From Io17-Chloro-G2 sp963663135 (GTDB taxonomy: Bacteria; Chloroflexota; Dehalococcoidia; Lucifugimonadales; UBA3495): a DNA stretch of 64,000 nucleotides. Below the pieces are notes generated by a model, which did not search any database, was not told where the DNA came from, and saw nothing but the letters and a program-made list of their open reading frames with translations. This document shows, piece by piece, positions 51,939 to 61,260 of this stretch. The position numbers and the translations under genes are program-made. The first letter of the stretch is position 1. Each line of letters begins with the position of its first letter. The DNA lies in NCBI GenBank assembly GCA_963663135.2, contig CAXXRM010000002.1:434001-498000 (forward strand), written 5' to 3'.

Positions 51939-53072
51939 CTACGGTAGCAGGCCGTATAGTTTGCCGGTGTTCTCACAAATAATCTTGTGCCTGACGCGTT
52001 CATCCACGCGGCCCAGGTCTTCTGCAATCATCTGGGCTGAGTCGGGCCAAACGCCATCAGGATGGGGATAGTCGGACCCCCACAGGATGTTGTCCTCTCC
52101 CACCAGGTGGACCACGTCGGCAACGATGGTTTCGTGCTGGTAGGTGGTAAACCCCTGACGCTTCCAGAAATCACTGGGCTTCATGGAGAAATTGAGCTCA
52201 TGGAACTGGTCTTCATACTCATCATCCATCCGGGCCAATACGTAGGGGATCCAGCCGACCCCGCATTCACCAAGCACGAACTTGAACCCGGGATGCCGGT
52301 CCAGGGCCCCGGAGAAGATGATGGCGGACAGGTACTCCGCCCCGGACATCTGGAACAAGGCTGAGTTGGTAGCCCTGTATTGCATGGAATATTCTGCGGC
52401 CATCTGCTCGTCATTGGGCGCACGGCTTTTATAGCCCAAGGTATGAAAAGAGATGGGCATATTGCACTCGGCGGCGGCGGCCCAGAGGACATCCCAATCC
52501 CTGTGCCAGATGGGTTTTACCGACGTATGCGGCGCAAATTCGGCCCCCTTGAGCCCCAGCCGGGACGCCCGGCGCAACTCAATTGCGGCAATCTCCGGGT
52601 CATCGTTGGGGATGCAGGCCAGGGCCACAAACCGTCCGGGCTTGGTCTTACAGAAATCGGCGGCCCAGGAGTTGTAAATCTCGAAGGATGACCTCAGCAC
52701 CTCCGGATTTTCTATATAAGCGGCCATCCCCAGTACGCCGTAAATGACCTCGGCGTCGATTCCGTCAACGTCCTGGTCTTTGATACGCAGGTCCGGAGTG
52801 CTGGGGTGGTATTGCCCGTCGTAAAACCCAGCCTCAAACATCCGCTCCACTCGTTTGGATTGGCCGGGCTGCCGGGCTGTCAGGCTCACGCCAATCGCGC
52901 CGGGGCGGCCCATTATGTTGCCTCCCTCGGCAAACCACCTCGGTCCGTCTGCCGTCTCTTTCACCTGGGGCATCAAGTCCTTCAACTCTCCAACCGAGTT
53001 GGACACAAACAGGTCGGCGGGCAGCCACCTCAAGTCGATATGGCTATCCCCGGAAATTACCTTGTACTCCAT
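51939..53072 (-). CDS. Amidohydrolase-family (TIM-barrel) metal enzyme
   Basis: 377 aa of the amidohydrolase_2 group. The metal-binding start is SGDSHIDLRWLPADLF, the mid-barrel His is in MPISFHTLGYKS and the C-terminal Asp/His in LWGSDYPHPDGVW. Members decarboxylate or hydrolyse aromatic or cyclic acids (as in 2,3-dihydroxybenzoate or amidohydrolase decarboxylases). The frame goes further up, but ATG 53072 with AAGGAGG is the clear start. Adjacent downstream gene is the solute-binding protein's neighbour; a catabolic role is inferred. Confidence 0.85.
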   Translation of the reverse strand: MEYKVISGDSHIDLRWLPADLFVSNSVGELKDLMPQVKETADGPRWFAEGGNIMGRPGAIGVSLTARQPGQSKRVERMFEAGFYDGQYHPSTPDLRIKDQDVDGIDAEVIYGVLGMAAYIENPEVLRSSFEIYNSWAADFCKTKPGRFVALACIPNDDPEIAAIELRRASRLGLKGAEFAPHTSVKPIWHRDWDVLWAAAAECNMPISFHTLGYKSRAPNDEQMAAEYSMQYRATNSALFQMSGAEYLSAIIFSGALDRHPGFKFVLGECGVGWIPYVLARMDDEYEDQFHELNFSMKPSDFWKRQGFTTYQHETIVADVVHLVGEDNILWGSDYPHPDGVWPDSAQMIAEDLGRVDERVRHKIICENTGKLYGLLP

Positions 53073-53117
53073 GTTCCTATCCTCCTTGGGGCCGGCTGCC
53101 AGCCTCGTCCCCAATTT

Positions 53118-54977
53118 CTAGCAAGCGTCTTCGTCCCACCAAATATGCTCGAACTTGTTAACCAGCTGAATGGTTAGCGGCACCTTGTAATTCTGGATGT
53201 GGCAGTCCATGGCCCCGCCCGGTTTTTGCCAATTGACGGGTACCCAGTGGCTCTCTCCTCGTCGCAGAATTTCGACCATTTCTTTGAATATACCCAAACG
53301 TTTTTCGGGGTCAAGCTCAACGTTTTGGGCTGCCATCAGCTCCTCAAACCGGGGGTCGCTCCAATTGTCCGGGTTCTTCTCGATGTTTTTAGCGAAAACC
53401 TGCGAGAGAATGTCCGAGGGATCGGGGATGATGATGGCGGATGTGAGCATCGTCATGGGATGGGTCCCTTCCCTCGTCTTTACGTGATAGGTAGCGGTAT
53501 CCACCGGATCAATCTTAAGGTCTATGCCGATCTGTCGCAATTGCTCGGTAAGCACCTCGGCGTGGGTGATACCATTTTTTGAACTGCCTGTATTCAGGCT
53601 TCCTTTGAAGCCATCGGCGTAACCAGCCTCGGCTATCAATCTTCTGGCCTCGGTCAAGTCCAGGTCCTTGGGTTGCCGCCAGCCCGGAACCTGCGCCAAT
53701 TCTTCCTGTGTTTCCACGATACCGGGGGTGAAGAACGTGCCCAGCAAGGCGTTGCCCCTCGCAGCTACTTCCACGAATTCCTGGCGGTTCAGGGCCAGGG
53801 ATACCGCCTGTCTCATACGCACGTCGTCAAAAGGCGGTTGGTTCATGTGGAGGATGAGTGCGCCGAAGGTCCCCTGACCCTTGAGGGAAACCATCCGGCC
53901 CTGGGTTTCCTGTTCCAGGGGGTCCATTATTTCGGGCGGGTAGCTGATGGTGAGGCCGTAGGTCGCGTCGAGTTGTCCTATCTTCAAGCCTCCGGCCGCC
54001 CTGGTCTGGTCTCTGATTACAAAAACTTTGAAGCCTTCGAAGAAGGGACGCCCCGGCTTGAAGTAGTTGGGGTTCTTGCCATATTCGTAGGAGATCCCGA
54101 GTTCCTGACCTTTGAACACCCACGGGCCGGACCCCAACAGGTTCTCTGCGCAGCAGTTAGCATCTTCTTGAGATAAATTTTCCGCCACGTGTTTGGGGTA
54201 CATTTTCATGTAGTCGGTGGCCAGGTTGGGAAGGAACGTGGCCGCTGGGAATTTTATTGGAATCCTGACCGTTTTTTCGTCGATTGCCTCTGCGGTCCCA
54301 TGTTCGTAGAACTGGGCCAGCACCCCGGTCCGGCTCCGGATCGCTCCGGGTTCAGCGATCCGGTCGAAGGTGAAGACTATGTCCTCCGCGGTGACGGGTT
54401 GGCCATCGCTCCAAAGGGCGTCATGGAGGCGGAAGGTATAGGTCGTGCCTGCGTCCGTCACCGTCCAGCTTTCGCAGAGGTCGCAGATAATAGCTGTGGG
54501 GTTGACCGGATCGTATTCTATGAGTTGGTTAAACTTGGGGCCGGAGACCTTAAGACAACTCCACAGGCTGGCGCAGTAATGGACGTCCCACTGTCCCGGT
54601 TTGGATCTCGCTGTAAACCGCAGGATCTTGTCGCTCTGCTTTCCTTGCGATACCCAGTCGGGTGTTAGGGGGAACGATACCGTCTCCCCCTCCGGCACAG
54701 GTGTCGACGTAGGCACAATGGCAAACGCAACCAGTGGAGTGGGGGCGGGAGTATTTTCCGAAGCGGGGGCCATCGTAGCATCGGACTCCGTCACGGACGA
54801 CTCCGTCGCCGAGGTCTCCGTGGGCGGGACCGAGGCCTGTGTTGCCGGGGGCGGAGCTTCAGTAACTACCTGGGTCGAGGGTTCCGCTGCTTGCCCGCAG
54901 GCCACGGCGATAAGTAAGACAACTGCCATTGGTATGGAGAACAACCATTTGGGCGCGAGTGGAATATTCCGCATCAT
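53118..54977 (-). CDS. ABC transporter solute-binding lipoprotein, family 5 (peptide/nickel type)
   Basis: 619 aa. The signal ends VVLLIAVACGQAA, a lipobox, so it is membrane-tethered outside. A long Thr/Ser/Ala/Pro-rich linker (about residues 35-110) leads to the SBP_bac_5 fold: SDGQPVTAEDIVFTFDRIAE, MRQAVSLALNRQEFVEVA, DLTEARRLIAEAGY. The ligand could be oligopeptide, sugar or another organic solute. No permease or ATPase gene is next to it. The N-terminal linker is longer than usual. Start ATG 54977. Confidence 0.88.
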   Translation of the reverse strand: MMRNIPLAPKWLFSIPMAVVLLIAVACGQAAEPSTQVVTEAPPPATQASVPPTETSATESSVTESDATMAPASENTPAPTPLVAFAIVPTSTPVPEGETVSFPLTPDWVSQGKQSDKILRFTARSKPGQWDVHYCASLWSCLKVSGPKFNQLIEYDPVNPTAIICDLCESWTVTDAGTTYTFRLHDALWSDGQPVTAEDIVFTFDRIAEPGAIRSRTGVLAQFYEHGTAEAIDEKTVRIPIKFPAATFLPNLATDYMKMYPKHVAENLSQEDANCCAENLLGSGPWVFKGQELGISYEYGKNPNYFKPGRPFFEGFKVFVIRDQTRAAGGLKIGQLDATYGLTISYPPEIMDPLEQETQGRMVSLKGQGTFGALILHMNQPPFDDVRMRQAVSLALNRQEFVEVAARGNALLGTFFTPGIVETQEELAQVPGWRQPKDLDLTEARRLIAEAGYADGFKGSLNTGSSKNGITHAEVLTEQLRQIGIDLKIDPVDTATYHVKTREGTHPMTMLTSAIIIPDPSDILSQVFAKNIEKNPDNWSDPRFEELMAAQNVELDPEKRLGIFKEMVEILRRGESHWVPVNWQKPGGAMDCHIQNYKVPLTIQLVNKFEHIWWDEDAC

Positions 54978-55065
54978 GCTCCAGCCTCCATGTTTCTTCT
55001 TGGTCTTTCCTGTTGTTCGCTCGACGGGGAGCTCAATGTTTTGTTTTGTTTTGTTCGGGTCGACG

Positions 55066-56040
55066 TTAATACACCGGGGTTACCAGGGACTCAGGGCCGT
55101 CTCCGGCCAGGACGCGTTGGATGTTGTAGTAGGCGAATTCAGCGCAGCGTTCGGTACTGTCCTGGCTGGGGCCGGCGATATGGGGTGTGATAATCACGTT
55201 GTCCAAATCAAACAGCGGGTTGTTGGGGTTGGGGGGCTCCTCCTCCATCACGTCCAGGCCGGCCCCGGCAATTTGGTTGTTGTTCAGAGCGTGGTACAGG
55301 GCCAACTCGTCTATCACCGGGCCCCTGCAGGTGTTTATCAGGAACGCGCCGGGCTTCATCATCTCCAGTTCGGGTTGGCCGATCATGCTCCGGGTCCTTG
55401 GGGTCAGAGGCAGGTGAAGGGTCACGATGTCCGACTCCCGCAACAAGTCCTCAAAGGCGACCGGCTCAGCGTTCAACTCCTGTTGGACCTCCTGGGGCAT
55501 GTCCTCAATGTCGAAGTAAATGGTCCGAGTGTCGAAGCCTCGGAGCCTCTTCGCCACGTGCTTGCCGATACGGCCCAAGCCCACGATGCCCACCGTCTTA
55601 TTGGTAATCTCAAACATTTCCCAGCGCACCATGCCTTCCTGCCACCGGCGCTCGTTCACCGCCGTATGCCAGCGGGACATCGTTCTCTTGGAGGCGTTGA
55701 TCATCAGGGCGATGGTGTGCTCGGCCACTGAAATGGCGTTGGACCCGCCGTTGTTGGCGATGGGGATACCCATCTCGTTGATGCCCTTGACATCCAACCG
55801 GTCATAACCGGCGCTGAGGGTCTGTATCAACTTGACCTTGGGGCAGTTACTGAGAAAGTCGGTCGACAAGTCGCCGCCCTGGGCTATGATCGCGTCAACG
55901 TCTTTACACAAGGAGATTCTTTCGTTTTCGTCCAAATCGTTGCCCACCCAGACGACCTCAATGTCCTGAGGCGCCACGCTCTTCATGAAATCCGCCCGCG
56001 ATGCAGAGGCGCTCATGAAGGCAACTTTACCGTTGGGCAT
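55066..56040 (-). CDS. D-isomer-specific 2-hydroxyacid dehydrogenase
   Basis: 324 aa. The NAD-binding Rossmann motif is VGIVGLGRIGKHVAKRL and the catalytic Arg, Glu and His are in NTCRGPVIDE, GLDVMEEEPPNPN and VIITPHIAGPSQ. It reduces a 2-oxoacid to a D-2-hydroxyacid, or the reverse, with NAD(H). Family includes phosphoglycerate, glyoxylate and hydroxypyruvate reductases; ATG 56040 follows GAGGGAG. It lies in a run of minus-strand catabolic genes. Confidence 0.9.
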   Translation of the reverse strand: MPNGKVAFMSASASRADFMKSVAPQDIEVVWVGNDLDENERISLCKDVDAIIAQGGDLSTDFLSNCPKVKLIQTLSAGYDRLDVKGINEMGIPIANNGGSNAISVAEHTIALMINASKRTMSRWHTAVNERRWQEGMVRWEMFEITNKTVGIVGLGRIGKHVAKRLRGFDTRTIYFDIEDMPQEVQQELNAEPVAFEDLLRESDIVTLHLPLTPRTRSMIGQPELEMMKPGAFLINTCRGPVIDELALYHALNNNQIAGAGLDVMEEEPPNPNNPLFDLDNVIITPHIAGPSQDSTERCAEFAYYNIQRVLAGDGPESLVTPVY

Positions 56041-56188
56041 GTCTCCCTCCTTTCCTCGTCACTATGTCGCCAGCCATGACCCAACATGGCGCTGGTTGAC
56101 CGGTGTTTTGACTCTTAATGCAAGGGCGTGAACGTCTCTGCCCGGTCCGCCCCATGCCGGCGAATAGCAAACGGCCTGACAGGACGGG

Positions 56189-57967
56189 TTACCGCAGGTC
56201 CATTTCCTCCACCAACGTGGGCAGGTAGGCGGCGATGAGCGCCGGGGAGCCATTGCGCACCTGCTCCATCCCTCTCCGCAATGCAGGGCCGACCTCCTCC
56301 GGTTCTCGGACGGTCTCCCCATACCCGTTGGCCGCCTCGGCCAGCTTGGCGAAGTCCGGCGGAGGGTCGAAGAGGCCGCCGTCGTAATCGCCGGCCTGCA
56401 CCGCTACTCCGTCAGGGTAGGTGTTGCGGAGGCCGGTGGTGCCGGTGCTGTAGGACCGGTTGACGAAAACCACCGTCAGGAAGGGAGCTTTGTGATGGGC
56501 GGCGGACCAGAGCGCCGATAGCGGGCTGCCGAACATGAAATATCCGTCGCCGGTGGTCAGTACCACGTCCCTCTCCGGCCTGGCTATTTTTGCGCCGAAG
56601 GCTGCCCCGCTGCCCCATCCGCCGGAGCTGCCCCCGCTCTTGAAATAGGTCCCAGTCTGTTCCCTTTGGTGGTATGCCTGCACGTGAGCGGAGTTGCTCA
56701 GGGCGTCGTCCAGGAGAATGGTGTCCGGTTCCAAAACCTGGCCCAGCTGGTAGGCCACCCAACGGGGATGGAGGGGCGTACGCTTGCCCGCCTCTTGAGC
56801 CTGTCTCTCGGCGATGCCGGCCATCTCATGCTTGCGCGCTTCCAGCCGGGCCCGGCGGTCCTCGATGCGGCTCATATCGCTTGTAGTCAACATGCCCGTT
56901 GCCGCGTCGTAGATAGCCCGGGCGGCGCTGGCCGAATTCACCGGAAGCCACATGTCGGCTCGGAACTCCATGGTCTTGTATCGCGACTGAACGGGGTCAA
57001 CGTCCACCCAGGCGATTTTGGCGTCGGGCTGGGGCGCCTCTTCCGGCGCAGTAAAGGGGACGGGGGACTCCATGATCAGGATTACATCGGCCTCATTGGT
57101 CGACGGGCCTACGTTATAAAAGGGATGAGTGGTCGGAAAATTCAGGCAGTCCAGCCGTCCCCGGTCCGTTACCGGCACGGCCAGAAGCTCTGCCAGGCGG
57201 ACCAATTCCTCCACCGCCTCGGGGTTCCGGCCCAACTTGGCGGTTACGATGCACGGGTTATCTGCCTTGACCAGCCACTCGGCCACCCTCCGGGCATCGG
57301 CCGGATCGGGCGACGCCGGCCGGGCGACTCCCAGCTGGTCCCGGGTGGGAAAGCGGGTGGATCCCGGCAGGGGGAGCATCGCCGTCTCCTGGGGGATAGC
57401 CAGGTAAACCGGCCCTTTGGGTTCACTCATGGCCACCTGAAGCAGCCTGCTGACCATGAGGCCGGGGTTATCCTGGTGCTCCATCCGGTGGTCCAACTTG
57501 GTGTACTGGCGCAGGATCTCGCCCTGGTCGCGCGGCTCCTGGACCCACTGGACGGCGCCTCCTCGCGCGCCGGGCATTGAGCCGGGAAGGGCCCGGGGAC
57601 CCGTGCCGGCCGTGATTAGGACGGGATAGGACCCCCGCCATGCCGTGTGCAAAGCGCCTCCATAGTTGAAGGTGCCTACATCCACGTGCACCGCCGTAGC
57701 CGTCGGTTGCCCCGAGACCATGGAACTGCCCAACGCCGCGTTCAGGGCAACCCCTTCGTGGGTTACCGTCAAAAGCCTGGGCGACGGCCAGCCCCTCTGG
57801 CGGGCCCTGGCTATGCTTTCCTGGTAGAAGCCAATCTCCGAGCCGGAAACAAAAAATAGGTGGTCAACCCCACCTAATTTCATCGCCGCTACAATTCCGT
57901 CGGACCATTGCTCAGCGCCATGCTCATCCCACTGAGCTTCGAGGGTTTCCCCTCTGTTTGCTGCCAT
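56189..57967 (-). CDS. Thiamin-diphosphate-dependent enzyme (acetolactate synthase/benzoylformate decarboxylase superfamily)
   Basis: 592 aa. The pyrimidine-domain Glu is in LTVTHEGVALNAALGSSM; the diphosphate-binding motif is VVLTTGDGYFMFGSP followed at a distance by FVNRSYSTGT (GDG-x-n-N). Central FAD-like domain residues resemble acetolactate synthase large subunits, with no obvious FAD loop. It may decarboxylate a 2-oxoacid or join two oxoacids; the substrate is unclear. Located after the hydroxyacid dehydrogenase in a minus-strand catabolic row. ATG at 57967. Confidence 0.85.
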   Translation of the reverse strand: MAANRGETLEAQWDEHGAEQWSDGIVAAMKLGGVDHLFFVSGSEIGFYQESIARARQRGWPSPRLLTVTHEGVALNAALGSSMVSGQPTATAVHVDVGTFNYGGALHTAWRGSYPVLITAGTGPRALPGSMPGARGGAVQWVQEPRDQGEILRQYTKLDHRMEHQDNPGLMVSRLLQVAMSEPKGPVYLAIPQETAMLPLPGSTRFPTRDQLGVARPASPDPADARRVAEWLVKADNPCIVTAKLGRNPEAVEELVRLAELLAVPVTDRGRLDCLNFPTTHPFYNVGPSTNEADVILIMESPVPFTAPEEAPQPDAKIAWVDVDPVQSRYKTMEFRADMWLPVNSASAARAIYDAATGMLTTSDMSRIEDRRARLEARKHEMAGIAERQAQEAGKRTPLHPRWVAYQLGQVLEPDTILLDDALSNSAHVQAYHQREQTGTYFKSGGSSGGWGSGAAFGAKIARPERDVVLTTGDGYFMFGSPLSALWSAAHHKAPFLTVVFVNRSYSTGTTGLRNTYPDGVAVQAGDYDGGLFDPPPDFAKLAEAANGYGETVREPEEVGPALRRGMEQVRNGSPALIAAYLPTLVEEMDLR

Positions 57968-58663
57968 TTTTCTTAAACCCTTTTTCGGAGGCTACCCATC
58001 GGCGGTCACCCTTCGGCCTTCAAGGCGAAATCCGAAATACCTAACATTATTTCAAGGCGCGATCCGACGTATATCGGACCACACCAACTACCCATCGACA
58101 TGCGCCACGCCGGGGTACAGCGGATTATAGACCCTTTTCTCAATATGGCAATCGAAATTTTCCACGTCGACATGGCTGCCAGGAACAATCAGCGGTTCTG
58201 AACGTCAAAGGCGATGAAACAATTCCGTGAGGATGTCGATGAATGCCGGATTTCGTCCGGAGGAGCGGCCCCCGGCCGCGCGCGCAATCCGGTCCCAGCG
58301 CGGCTCTCGGACGCTCCCGACAGCCTCTTTAGCGCCAGCGGAATTACAACGGCGACCGGCAACATGCGAACCGTGCTGATGGCCACCGGCGTGATAATCC
58401 GATGCAGCAGCAATAGGCGTGAGCCGAGTGCGAACTAAACCAGCGCGGAAACGACTATGAGGTTGGAGACCATCGCAGGTTTGCCCTCCGCCAATGCAGT
58501 GAAGAGACTGCTATGAATGCGGCAGCAGTCACGCTGAATGTATGGACCGACCCGAAATGCCGGAACCGCGCAATCCGGGAAATAGCCCCTGATTCACAGA
58601 CTGCTCAGAACACTACTCCGCCGGTTGGAGCGGCCAACGTCTTGCCACCCAGGCTGATTCGGC
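57968..58663. other. Intergenic region with a transporter scrap
   Basis: About 700 bases without an intact gene. A minus-strand fragment around 58300-58520 resembles one end of a nucleobase permease; otherwise I see nothing. Confidence 0.5.
58300..58520 (-). pseudogene. Possible remnant of a xanthine/uracil permease-type transporter
   Basis: On the minus strand one frame reads SLFTALAEGKPAMVSNLIVV, then a stop, then FALGSRLLLLHRIITPVAIS and TVRMLPVAVVIPLALKRL. Alternating membrane segments with an R-I-I-T-P motif followed by a T-V-x-M-L turn resemble NCS2-type permeases. An internal stop and missing ends indicate a pseudogene. The identification rests on short motifs only. Confidence 0.35.
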
Positions 58664-59764
58664 TCACAGCAGCAACATGGCGTCCCCGAACGAGTAAAAC
58701 CGGTAGCGTTCAGCTATGGCTTCCTGGTAGACGGCCAGAACGGCGCTCAGGCCGGAATTTGGAGTCTGGGACTGCTCGGCGAAAGCCGATACCAGCATTA
58801 GCAGCGTGGACCTGGGTAGGTGAAAGTTGGTAATCAAGGCGTCGACCAGCCGAAACCGGTGGCCGGGCAGGATAAAAATGTCGGCCCAACCGGCGCACGA
58901 TTCCAGCCTGTTACCGTTCTGGAAGCCCGTTTGAGACGCGGCCTGCTCCAGCACCCGGACTGACGTGGTTCCCACGGCAAGGACCCGGCCGCCTCGCTCC
59001 TGGGCAAGGTTGAGGGTGTTCGCCGCGTCCGGCCCAAGCTGGTAATACTCGGTGTGGATGTGATGCTCTGCCGGGTCCTCGCTCGTGACCGGACGGAAAG
59101 TGTCCAACCCCACGTGCAGCGTGACGAAGACCAACTCCACGCCTTTACTTTGAATGCGGTCCATCAAATCCCGGGTAAAGTGCAACCCCGCCGTCGGCGC
59201 AGCGGCGCTTCCAGGGTCCTTGGCGTAGACGGTCTGGTAACGCTCCGGATCATCCAACCGTTGGTGGATGTACGGGGGAAGCGGCGTCTCTCCCCATGAG
59301 TCGAGAGCGGTGTTCGGCGGCAACCGAACGGTCTTCGTCCCGTCGCGGTGGGACTCCAGCACCTCCCCGTAAACCCTGTCCTCCGGCTCCCGGTCGCCAA
59401 TCCAGCCCGGCGCTCGAGGACTGTAGGGTTGGTCGAAAACCACCCGGGCTCCCGGCCTCAACCTTCTTCCCGGCTGGGCCAGCGCCCGCCACAACCCGGG
59501 CTCCTGCTCGTTCAGCAGCAGGAACTCAACCTTGCCCCCCGAGTCGGCGCGGCGGCCCCGTATTCGGGCCTGGATGACCCGGCTCTGGTTATAGACCATC
59601 ACGTCGCCGGGCCTCAGGTAGTCCAGGATATTGACGAACATCCTGTGGCTGACCTGGCCGGATACGCGGTCGAAAACCAAGAGTCGGGATGCGTCGCGGG
59701 GTTCCACGGGAGTCTGGGCGATCAAATCCGGGGGGAGGTGGTAGTCGAAATCGTCGGTTCGCAT
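58664..59764 (-). CDS. queA: S-adenosylmethionine:tRNA ribosyltransferase-isomerase (QueA)
   Basis: 366 aa. The queuosine-pathway signature is visible at the start (MRTDDFDYHLPPDLIAQTPV and RLLVFDR), and further motifs are APTAGLHFTRDLMDRIQ, LVFVTLHVGLDTFRPV, HTEYYQL and ITNFHLPRSTLLMLVSAF. QueA transfers the ribosyl part of SAM to the 7-aminomethyl-7-deazaguanine base in tRNA, giving epoxyqueuosine. The frame continues far upstream (to 59941), but family similarity begins at ATG 59764. Queuosine partners are not in the window. Confidence 0.93.
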   Translation of the reverse strand: MRTDDFDYHLPPDLIAQTPVEPRDASRLLVFDRVSGQVSHRMFVNILDYLRPGDVMVYNQSRVIQARIRGRRADSGGKVEFLLLNEQEPGLWRALAQPGRRLRPGARVVFDQPYSPRAPGWIGDREPEDRVYGEVLESHRDGTKTVRLPPNTALDSWGETPLPPYIHQRLDDPERYQTVYAKDPGSAAAPTAGLHFTRDLMDRIQSKGVELVFVTLHVGLDTFRPVTSEDPAEHHIHTEYYQLGPDAANTLNLAQERGGRVLAVGTTSVRVLEQAASQTGFQNGNRLESCAGWADIFILPGHRFRLVDALITNFHLPRSTLLMLVSAFAEQSQTPNSGLSAVLAVYQEAIAERYRFYSFGDAMLLL

Positions 59765-59781
59765 GGGGATGGAGTGAAGGG

Positions 59782-60165
59782 TCAGGGACCAAACAGCGCG
59801 GCAACGGCCCCGGCCGGGTCTTGGATCACGCAGAAGGTCGCCCCGCCCATGGGGCGTGGGCCTTCGATCACCTTGCCGACCAATTCCTCGCAGCGGCGGG
59901 CGCTTTCCGCCACGTCGGCAACGGAAATGTAGACCAACCATTGGGGCGGAATGTTGGCGTTGGTCCCTCGGGCGTGGCAGATGCCGGCTATGGTTTCAGC
60001 GGTGCCGGGGAGATTGATGTTGAAATCGTTGTACTCTTCCATGTCGTGGTCGGTGTAGGTCCAACCAACAACTTGACAGTAGAAGTCCCGCACCTCCGGA
60101 GCGTTGGGCACGGTCAGGTCTTGCCAAACGATGCTGCCAATTCGGGGTTGTTCCGGCGTGGTCAT
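59782..60165 (-). CDS. VOC-superfamily protein
   Basis: 127 aa. IGSIVWQDLTVPNAPEVRDF at the start and the C-terminal FCVIQDPAGAVAALFGP are the two halves of a glyoxalase-type module. It lies 17 bases after queA in the same direction, so it may be co-transcribed, but no functional link is known. Third-kind VOC in the window. Confidence 0.8.
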   Translation of the reverse strand: MTTPEQPRIGSIVWQDLTVPNAPEVRDFYCQVVGWTYTDHDMEEYNDFNINLPGTAETIAGICHARGTNANIPPQWLVYISVADVAESARRCEELVGKVIEGPRPMGGATFCVIQDPAGAVAALFGP

Positions 60166-60191
60166 AGCAAGTCCTTATTCATTACACGGCT

Positions 60192-61088
60192 TTACCGCCC
60201 CTGGATGCTGAGGCGGGCCGCGGTCAACGTGTTGACCAGCAGCATCGCGATGGTCATGGGGCCTACGCCGCCGGGAACCGGAGTTATGGCTTCGGCTTTC
60301 TCCGAAACCGCATCGAAGTCCACGTCTCCCACCAAACGGTATCCCCGGCGGCGTGAGGAGTCCGCAATTTGGTTGATCCCCACGTCGATAACCACCGCGC
60401 CGTCCTTAACCATGTCGGCGGTGATCATCCTGGGTTGTCCGGTGGCCGCCACCAGGATATCGGCCTGACGGGTGTGAAACGCCAGGTCTTGGGTCCGGGT
60501 GTGGCAGACTGTGACGGTGGCGTTTGCGCCTTCCTGCCGCTGCATCAGCAGGACGGCCAAGGGTTTACCCACGATTTCACTGCGGCCGCAGATAACTACA
60601 CTCTTGCCGGCGGGGTCGTACCCGTTGCGCAAAAGGATTTGTTGGACCGCAGCGGGGGTGCCTGGAATAAAAACCGGGCGGCCCTGCACCAGCCTGCCGA
60701 TGTTGGCCGGATGGATACCATCGACGTCTTTCCGGGGGTCTATCGTTTCAATGACCCCCTGGGCGTCTACCTGCTCCGGCAGCGGGAGTTGGACCAGAAG
60801 GCCGTGGAATCGCGGGTCACGGTTTACCTGGTCGACCAGTTCCAGCACCTGTTGATGAGACGCGCTGGCGGGAAGGGTGAAGGTTTCGCTGAAAATGCCC
60901 GCTTCCTCGCATGCCCGGCGCTTGTTGCGGACGTAGATTGCCGAAGCGGGATCATCGCCGACCAGCGCCACCGCCAACCCGGGGGTTGTTTGGCGTGTCC
61001 TGACCAACTCTTCGACCCCGGCCTGCACCTCGGCGCGGACCTGCTGGGCCAGGGCCGTTCCATCCAATACCTTCGCCAATAGCTGCAC
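60192..61088 (-). CDS. folD: Bifunctional methylenetetrahydrofolate dehydrogenase/cyclohydrolase FolD
   Basis: 298 aa. The catalytic Lys is in YVRNKRRACEEAGI, and the folate-binding LLVQLPLPEQVD and DVDGIHPANIGRLVQ, the NADP site ICGRSEIVGKPLAVLLM and the C-terminal TPVPGGVGPMTIAML are all present. It converts 5,10-methylene- to 10-formyl-tetrahydrofolate in one-carbon metabolism. GTG 61088 is the probable start. First of a three-gene stretch with the VOC protein and queA in the same direction. Confidence 0.93.
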   Translation of the reverse strand: MQLLAKVLDGTALAQQVRAEVQAGVEELVRTRQTTPGLAVALVGDDPASAIYVRNKRRACEEAGIFSETFTLPASASHQQVLELVDQVNRDPRFHGLLVQLPLPEQVDAQGVIETIDPRKDVDGIHPANIGRLVQGRPVFIPGTPAAVQQILLRNGYDPAGKSVVICGRSEIVGKPLAVLLMQRQEGANATVTVCHTRTQDLAFHTRQADILVAATGQPRMITADMVKDGAVVIDVGINQIADSSRRRGYRLVGDVDFDAVSEKAEAITPVPGGVGPMTIAMLLVNTLTAARLSIQGR

Positions 61089-61260
61089 CCCCGTCTTGCT
61101 GCTGCCGCTGAAATTCTAGCACAAGCGCTGAGGGGCGGCGATTGGTGGCTAGGCCCGCGGGTGTGTCTCCTCGGGAGCCTTCGCCACTTACCCGTACGAG
61201 ACGCGCCGTGCTACCGGGAGGAGCGCTCCTCTGGATAGGTCTACGCCCGATGATGAACCC

